Source: an uncultured Oscillospiraceae bacterium
GTDB lineage: Bacteria > Bacillota > Clostridia > Oscillospirales > Oscillospiraceae
Reading direction: 5' to 3'
NCBI GenBank assembly: GCA_900754515.1
Contig: CAAEDD010000087.1
Coordinates: 1-11,599, forward strand
DNA length: 11,599 bases
Shown: positions 7,262 through 11,599 of the stretch, piece after piece
Position numbering within the stretch: the first letter of the stretch is position 1
Layout: the number at the start of each line of letters is the position of its first letter
Made by a program: the position numbers and the translations under genes
The notes under the pieces: model-generated
Seen by the model: only the letters and a program-made list of their open reading frames with translations
The model's database searches: none
What the model was told of the DNA's origin: nothing

Positions 7262-8338
7262 TCACTCGCTGTCTTTTTCTTCCTGAGGGACATACAAGGC
7301 CACGTCATTATCGTATACGAGCTGGCAGCTGCCAACTTTCTTATCGTTCATTATAACCCATATTGTCCCGCCTGTCTCCCCCTTATTTACCGGAGCAAAG
7401 ACAAATCTGGGATATTCAACCTGTAATGAAACTTCCTGCCCATCGTCCAGCAGCAGCTCAAGCCCTTCGGAAGGTACCAGTCTCACAGATTTTTCAGTAC
7501 CGGATATGACCGGCACCTGAAAGCTCTGGCCCTCCACTACATCCCTGAGGCTGAACTGAGAAAATGCCCATTCATAGAGCCCTATATGGTCGTTCCAGTC
7601 GTCAGGAGCAGACAATGTCACACATATCAGCCTCTGCCCTTTTCGCTCACTGCAACTAACAAGGCAGCGCCCAGCAGCCTGTGTATAGCCGGTCTTTCCA
7701 CCTATACAATCCGGATACATATCCAGCAGTTTGTTGTGGTTTACCAAGGTCTGACCTTTTATGATGCAGCTTCTGGTAGAGCAAAGCTCCTGAAAAGTTT
7801 CGTTTTCCATACAGTAACACATGAGTTTTGCCATATCCCGAGCTGTTGAGTAGTGGTCTTGGGCATCAAGTCCATGGGGATTTTCAAAGCTGCTGTTCTC
7901 CATGCCCAGTTCCCTGGCCTTCTCGTTCATCAGGTAGGTAAAGTCTTCCAGACTCCCGGCTACATGGAGAGCTAGAGCCTGGGCCGCGTCGTTTCCCGAT
8001 ACCAGCAGCAGGCCCAGCAGAAGTTCCATTACTGTATAGCGTTCCCCGGCTTCAAGGTACATGGACGAGCCCTCAATATTGCAGCACTCTTCAGTTATGT
8101 CAACTAGCTCGTTCAACCTGGCATTTTCCAGAGTGACAATAGCGGTCATAATCTTTGTGGTACTCGCAATAAGTGATTTTGCGTCTGCATTTTTTTCGTA
8201 GACAGTCCGGCCTTCCGAGGTGATTACAATAGCCGACTGGGCGCTGGGGCATGGTTCCTCTGCCGAAGCCTTGGGGGTGACAGCTGCCAGCAGACAGACA
8301 GCCGTCAGCGCAGATAATATTTTCCTAATAATAAGCAC
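7262..8338 (-). CDS. D-alanyl-D-alanine carboxypeptidase (penicillin-binding protein, S11 family)
   Basis: 358-residue secreted enzyme that removes the terminal D-Ala from peptidoglycan stem peptides. A Sec signal peptide (Arg/Lys then a hydrophobic core, residues 1-26, ending KASA before EEP) is followed by the penicillin-binding motifs in order: STTK (59-62, nucleophile Ser59), SGN (114-116) and KTG (215-217). A PBP5-like beta-rich C-terminal domain occupies about 265-350. I see no clear C-terminal amphipathic membrane anchor. Next to gerW and scpAB it resembles the sporulation enzymes DacB/DacF, so a role in cortex or engulfment is likely but inferred. The start is the GTG at 8336-8338: an in-frame TGA lies four codons upstream and there is no ATG or TTG within the signal peptide. 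The ribosome site is poor (AAAGG only two bases before GTG) and lies in a long hairpin. Confidence 0.93.
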   Translation of the reverse strand: MLIIRKILSALTAVCLLAAVTPKASAEEPCPSAQSAIVITSEGRTVYEKNADAKSLIASTTKIMTAIVTLENARLNELVDITEECCNIEGSSMYLEAGERYTVMELLLGLLLVSGNDAAQALALHVAGSLEDFTYLMNEKARELGMENSSFENPHGLDAQDHYSTARDMAKLMCYCMENETFQELCSTRSCIIKGQTLVNHNKLLDMYPDCIGGKTGYTQAAGRCLVSCSERKGQRLICVTLSAPDDWNDHIGLYEWAFSQFSLRDVVEGQSFQVPVISGTEKSVRLVPSEGLELLLDDGQEVSLQVEYPRFVFAPVNKGETGGTIWVIMNDKKVGSCQLVYDNDVALYVPQEEKDSE

Positions 8339-8366
8339 CGCCTTTCTTCAGGCAGTGCTTATTATT
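8327..8366 (-). promoter_or_regulatory. Long stem-loop over the carboxypeptidase start codon
   Basis: Positions 8327-8338 and 8355-8366 are perfect 12-base inverted repeats. On the minus-strand RNA a U-G wobble and four more pairs (GCCU with AGGC) extend this to a 17-pair stem with a GAAGAA loop. The D,D-carboxypeptidase GTG start lies in the 3' arm, and its weak SD spans the loop and inner stem. The fold could work as a terminator after gerW (A/U-rich flanks on a GC core) or as a translation-blocking structure. There is no clean U-tract after the stem, which weakens the terminator reading. Confidence 0.65.
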
Positions 8367-8393
8367 TACATATATTCAGATAATATGAATAAT

Positions 8394-8783
8394 TCAGGCC
8401 TTGTCGCTCTTCTGCCTGGCAATAAAGGCATCCACCCGGTCCATAACCTGAGGAACCAAATCTATAATACGGTCCACGGTATTGCTTGCGGGAGGAGTGA
8501 CATTAATCATTCTCACCACGCCGTCTTTTATAACCAAAAAGCCGATTGGGTCAATCTTCACACCGGTAGCGTTGCCTCCGCCGTATGGCCGCTCATCCCC
8601 AGGCTTTTTGCCGGCAAACTCAACACCGCCGCCGCCAAAGCCCACGCTGATTCTTGAGATAGGAACAAGGGTTATTCCGTCGGGAGTATAGATAGGATCT
8701 CCCACAACAGTGTCCACTTTTAGAATGTTCTTAACACTCTCCATAGTATTCTGCATCAAAGTTCCGATAGGGTTGTTATCCAT
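8394..8783 (-). CDS. gerW: GerW/YtfJ-family spore protein
   Basis: 129-residue protein of the GerW (YtfJ) family. In Bacillus the family member is made in the forespore and is needed for normal germination with some germinants. It opens MDNNPIGTLMQNTMESVKN, then has VDTVVGDPI, the block VPISRISVGFGGGG (40-53), a second Gly-rich stretch (PYGGGNATG) and VKIDPIGFLVIKDG, all characteristic of the family. The length is usual. It overlaps the DUF2953 gene by eight bases, so the two are probably coupled; these two families commonly sit together in Clostridia. The AT-rich 55-base interval that follows, up to the carboxypeptidase start, contains a small inverted repeat (8373-8378 with 8386-8391) and the long stem-loop. 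No clear promoter can be assigned there. No signal peptide or TM segment is visible. Confidence 0.93.
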   Translation of the reverse strand: MDNNPIGTLMQNTMESVKNILKVDTVVGDPIYTPDGITLVPISRISVGFGGGGVEFAGKKPGDERPYGGGNATGVKIDPIGFLVIKDGVVRMINVTPPASNTVDRIIDLVPQVMDRVDAFIARQKSDKA

Positions 8784-9531
8784 TAGAGTCCATCCTTTCC
8801 TCTTGCTGTATATTTTGTTCTGTATTTATCTCGTTATCAGTATTTTCAGCTTGAGCATTCTCTCCGCTGTCAGCCGGGATATCTTCTCCGCAGCGTTTTC
8901 TTCTGATTTTTTCTTTAAACAGGCGAAACTTGTTTTTAAGCAATATACCCAAAACCCCAAAGGCCAGGGCAAAAATCATGCGGAATACCTGACCAATCCT
9001 TATTACCACGCATACTCCAATATCTATTTTGGGTTTGTCAAGAGTAAAGTCCACGTCGGTGCGCACATCGCTGTCCTTTACAATAAAGCGCCGTGAGCAG
9101 ATCGGAGCAAGAGAGGACAGGGCGGCATTTACATAGTTGTAGGTCATGGCCGTATCATAGGGATCATCGCCCCCTGCCACATAGTGGAGCATAAACCTGT
9201 CCACCGTAAGCTTTCCAAATTTGCCGAAGCCCTTCAATGCTGCCTTTACAAGGGCAAGCTTTTCATCCATATTAAGCTCCAGCTTCTTTCTCGGCTTTTT
9301 AGGCTTTTCTTCTTTAGGTTCTTTTGGCTTCTTCTCTTTTTGAGTTTTCTTTTCTTTCTTGGGTTTAGACTCGTCCCTGGGTTTTTTCGGAAGCAGCCTG
9401 ATAAGTACTCCGCAGACCTTGGCGGAGACGCTGAGCTGCTTATCCTCATAGCTCACATCAGCCCCCACTGGGATGAGCATTATCAGTACGATTATGCCGA
9501 TGATAACGCCCAGCACGATCAACCAGACCAA
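8776..9531 (-). CDS. DUF2953 domain membrane protein
   Basis: 251-residue protein of unknown function. One N-terminal TM helix (residues 2-22) is followed by a short beta-type segment, a highly charged Lys/Glu/Pro linker (about 49-83) and the DUF2953 core (about 90-200, including ADRFMLHYVAGGDDPYDTA-like sequence, seen here as VDRFMLHYVAGGDDPYDTA). A second hydrophobic segment (about 185-205), a basic stretch and an acidic Asn/Gln/Glu-rich tail follow. The DUF2953-GerW pairing suggests a role in sporulation, but this is inference from neighbours. The start is a TTG at 9529-9531: an in-frame TAA lies directly before it, GGAGG lies ten bases upstream within the end of scpB, and the next ATG would remove most of the TM helix. 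The gene starts five bases after the scpB stop. Confidence 0.85.
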   Translation of the reverse strand: MVWLIVLGVIIGIIVLIMLIPVGADVSYEDKQLSVSAKVCGVLIRLLPKKPRDESKPKKEKKTQKEKKPKEPKEEKPKKPRKKLELNMDEKLALVKAALKGFGKFGKLTVDRFMLHYVAGGDDPYDTAMTYNYVNAALSSLAPICSRRFIVKDSDVRTDVDFTLDKPKIDIGVCVVIRIGQVFRMIFALAFGVLGILLKNKFRLFKEKIRRKRCGEDIPADSGENAQAENTDNEINTEQNIQQEERMDSNG

Positions 9532-9536
9532 TTACA

Positions 9537-10157
9537 TCACTCCTCCACGGTCTCCCCTGTAATTTCGCTCAATGAGATCTGTTCCTCATTGTTTGCGCCT
9601 TGCAGCTTGTCTATGGCAGTCTGAAGTTTGGCAAGTCCCTCTCCATTCGTCATATCAGGCAATGGAGGCAGCTCGGAAATGGAACAAATACCCATAGTAC
9701 GCAAAAAGATATCCGTTGTCCTGAAAAGGACAGGACGCCCAGGCACATCCAGTCGCCCGCACTCCTCAATAAGTCCTCGCTCGCAAAGCATTCCTAGGGT
9801 ATATGAGCTGTCCACACCTCTGACCTGCTCAATATACGCCCGTGTAACCGGTTGGAAATATGCCACCACAGCCAGGGTCTCCAGGGCGGGCTGGGACAAT
9901 GCCGGCGGCTTTCTCTGTTCCAGAACCTTGGATATATATGGAGCAAATTCCGGAGCGGAACACATCTGCAATTTATCTTCCAGGCGGAGTATTCTCATGC
10001 CTCTCTGCTGAGAGCTGTACTGCTCCTGAAGCTCAGCGGCGGCAGCTGAAACATCCTCCTCGCTGACACCCAGAATTAAGGACAGTCTGGCTATGGGGAC
10101 GCTGTCCCCGGCGGCAAAAAGTATTGCCTCTATAACGGATACAATATCAATCATCAT
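9537..10157 (-). CDS. scpB: Segregation and condensation protein B
   Basis: 206-residue winged-helix protein that forms the SMC-ScpA-ScpB condensin complex for chromosome compaction and segregation. The N-terminal wHTH is IEAILFAAGDSVPIARLSLI and following. The second wHTH contains LSQPALETLAVVAYFQPVTRA, then VDSSYTLGMLCERGLIEECGR and the conserved PGRPVLFRTTDIFL. The length is normal. The gene follows scpA with no gap: the scpA TAA is immediately followed by ATGATG. GGAG lies three bases before the first ATG and six before the second, so the true start may be the second ATG (10152-10154), one residue shorter. Confidence 0.96.
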   Translation of the reverse strand: MMIDIVSVIEAILFAAGDSVPIARLSLILGVSEEDVSAAAAELQEQYSSQQRGMRILRLEDKLQMCSAPEFAPYISKVLEQRKPPALSQPALETLAVVAYFQPVTRAYIEQVRGVDSSYTLGMLCERGLIEECGRLDVPGRPVLFRTTDIFLRTMGICSISELPPLPDMTNGEGLAKLQTAIDKLQGANNEEQISLSEITGETVEE

Positions 10158-10937
10158 TTACTCCAGGATTTTTTCCATTATCTCGTCCACGTCTCCGCCG
10201 GTAAACTCAATGGTATAGTCTTCTCCTTTACGGTCAATGTGTATGCTGCCCATGCTGCATAGCTCCAATATTGACATGAATGTAGCCACTATCTCGGAGC
10301 GGGAATGACAATCCCTATACAGTTCCTGCAAAGAGGCAACTCCGGATTTCAGTCTCATCAGTATCTGATGGCTCTTGTCCCGGACGCTGTATATTATGCG
10401 CTTTGGCACCGCCTGGCTGATATCCGGCTCCGGAGCTTTTCCTCCTCTGGAATATATGCTGTAAATTGCTTTCAGCAAATCCACAGGCTCATGGCGGTAT
10501 TCGTATTCTTTGGAATTTTTAGGCAGTGGCTCCGGCTGCTTTGCGTAATAGAGCAGCCCCAGCTCCGAAGCTTTTTTCAGTTCCGGAAGAACCTGCTGCA
10601 CTGAGGCAAAAATATCCCTGCACTTCAGCTGCTCCAGGGATTCCATCAGTACTTCCAGTTCGGAGACTTCTTTGTCCCCTGCAAGGAGCATACGTGTCTT
10701 TATATACAGCAGGTGGGAAGCCATCTGCACGAATTCACTTGCTATCTCCAGATCCATGCTCTGCATCTTGTCCAGATATTCCAGATACTGGTCCAGGATG
10801 TCAGCGATTTTAATATCGCGGATCTCTATTTTATTTTTTGAAAGCAGCATCAGGATAAGACTCAGCGGCCCCTCAAAATCCTGAAGCTCGTTTTTTTCCT
10901 TGACTATGCCTTCCAGAAAGAAATTAGGATTTTCCAT
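10158..10937 (-). CDS. scpA: Segregation and condensation protein A
   Basis: 259-residue kleisin subunit that bridges the SMC heads and binds ScpB. The N-terminal SMC-neck binding region is clear (LQDFEGPLSLILMLLSKNKI, then EIRDIKIADILDQYLEYL), followed by the conserved MASHLLYIKTRMLL helix. A middle region is less conserved, and a C-terminal winged helix lies at about 185-245 (KSHQILMRLKSG to SMGSIHIDR). The length is usual. The ATG at 10935-10937 has only a weak GTGAG ribosome site, which overlaps the stop of the upstream protease gene. Translation is probably coupled to that gene and to scpB, which follows without a gap. Confidence 0.96.
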   Translation of the reverse strand: MENPNFFLEGIVKEKNELQDFEGPLSLILMLLSKNKIEIRDIKIADILDQYLEYLDKMQSMDLEIASEFVQMASHLLYIKTRMLLAGDKEVSELEVLMESLEQLKCRDIFASVQQVLPELKKASELGLLYYAKQPEPLPKNSKEYEYRHEPVDLLKAIYSIYSRGGKAPEPDISQAVPKRIIYSVRDKSHQILMRLKSGVASLQELYRDCHSRSEIVATFMSILELCSMGSIHIDRKGEDYTIEFTGGDVDEIMEKILE

Positions 10938-10943
10938 TATTAC

Positions 10944-11599
10944 TCACAAATTATAAAAGAGATAAAATATCCCGTCGCAGGCCGTCTGGGCGAGAGGCAC
11001 CAACCAGGAATATACGGTGTCTATGGCATAATTCAAAGGTCTGCCCAGGACGCCTGTAGCCACCAACAGCAGCATGACTATTCCGCCATAGCGCTCGTAG
11101 CGCATAAGCTTATAATATGCTTCATCATTAAGCAGGGAAAAAAGCACCTTGGAGCCATCCAGAGGCGGAATGGGAATTAAATTGAAAATTGCAAGTCCGA
11201 TACTCAAAATAGCCGTAAGCTGTATCATCTGGAGGAAATACTGTCCCACACTGCTCATGCCCAGAGGTATATAGGCCGCCCCATAGATAAGCATGAATAC
11301 CACGGCAATAAGCAGGTTACACCCCGGCCCGGCCAAGGCGGTAAGGGCCATGCCCCGCTTTGGATTTTTAAATTTATACATATTCACCGGCACGGGTTTT
11401 GCCCAGCCCACGTGAAAAACCAACATCATCAAAAGTCCCATGGGGTCAAGGTGTTTCAGAGGATTAAGCGTTAGCCTTCCCCGGCTCTTTGCAGTATCGT
11501 CCCCAAGCTTATAAGCCACAAGGCCGTGGCTGAGCTCATGTAGAGTAATGCAAAACAGGGACGGAATGACGCCCAAAAGTATGCTCAGAATATAAGTAA
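10944..11599 (-). CDS. Site-2 protease family (M50) membrane metalloprotease, 5' end cut by window
   Basis: Polytopic zinc metalloprotease-like protein, incomplete at its N-terminus. The zinc motif HELSH lies in the first TM region, followed by GRLTLNPLKHLDPMG and the WAKPVPVN block. A TM segment with GPGCNLLIA comes next, then the second active-site motif NLIPIPPLDGSKV that supplies the metal-binding Asp. This is the YwhC/YdgI-like short group of M50 proteins, usually about 200-230 residues, with unknown substrates. A TTG at 11574-11576 could serve as a start, but the frame stays open to the window edge (reading TYILSIL before it). Relatives also begin ten or more residues before HExxH, so the true start is probably outside. 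It is six bases upstream of scpA, an arrangement common in Clostridia. Confidence 0.9.
   Translation of the reverse strand, partial: TYILSILLGVIPSLFCITLHELSHGLVAYKLGDDTAKSRGRLTLNPLKHLDPMGLLMMLVFHVGWAKPVPVNMYKFKNPKRGMALTALAGPGCNLLIAVVFMLIYGAAYIPLGMSSVGQYFLQMIQLTAILSIGLAIFNLIPIPPLDGSKVLFSLLNDEAYYKLMRYERYGGIVMLLLVATGVLGRPLNYAIDTVYSWLVPLAQTACDGIFYLFYNL

Noticed and set aside
8367..8396. Possible -35/-10 promoter before the carboxypeptidase gene
   Set aside because: The sequence is AT-rich, so many weak hexamer matches occur. None pairs a good -35 with a good -10 at 16-18 bases, so I list it only as a question and not as a feature.
1..11599. Mobile elements, CRISPR arrays, tRNA/rRNA or phage defence genes
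   Set aside because: No direct-repeat arrays, transposase or integrase motifs, tRNA folds or defence domains were seen; all the coding space is filled by the listed genes.

Overview
The window is a dense, single-direction block of housekeeping and sporulation genes. Every supported gene lies on the minus strand, so transcription runs from the right edge (11599) toward the left edge. Spacing is minimal throughout: overlaps of 4 to 20 bases, or gaps of at most about 55 bases, so there is no gene-free stretch over 300 bases. The gene content (ScpA/ScpB, a DUF2953 protein, GerW/YtfJ, a D,D-carboxypeptidase, an RluB-type pseudouridine synthase, Cmk and an IspH-S1 fusion) points to an endospore-forming Clostridia member, most likely of the Oscillospiraceae/Ruminococcaceae kind. 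That placement rests on gene families and order. I see no rRNA, tRNA, CRISPR array, insertion sequence or phage gene.

Right part (about 7250-11599): an M50 site-2 protease-like membrane protein runs off the right edge. It is followed by scpA and scpB (condensin partners for chromosome segregation), a DUF2953 membrane protein, gerW/ytfJ (spore germination protein) and a secreted penicillin-binding D,D-carboxypeptidase. The order recalls the Bacillus subtilis scpA-scpB / dacB-spmAB / rluB neighbourhood, which is from general knowledge and was not searched here. A long perfect stem-loop sits exactly over the carboxypeptidase start codon.

Middle part (about 4500-7250): an RluB/RsuA-family rRNA pseudouridine synthase, a MurR/RpiR-family regulator with a SIS sugar-phosphate domain, and a BaiN/HI0933-family flavoprotein. 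An integral-membrane GT-C type glycosyltransferase follows. It is the least expected gene in the block.

Left part (1-2900): cytidylate kinase (cmk) is translationally coupled to a 685-residue fusion of IspH (last step of the MEP isoprenoid pathway) with four S1 RNA-binding repeats. A strong intrinsic terminator (18-bp perfect stem, U-tail) closes the transcription unit at 4-44.

The most interesting signals are two. First, a full Shine-Dalgarno sequence and ATG lie inside the ispH-S1 fusion, exactly at the domain junction, and codon choice changes visibly there; this suggests the S1 half is also made as a separate protein. Second, a 17-bp hairpin encloses the initiation region of the carboxypeptidase. 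I did not find a wholly new multi-gene system; the rest reads as conserved chromosomal core.
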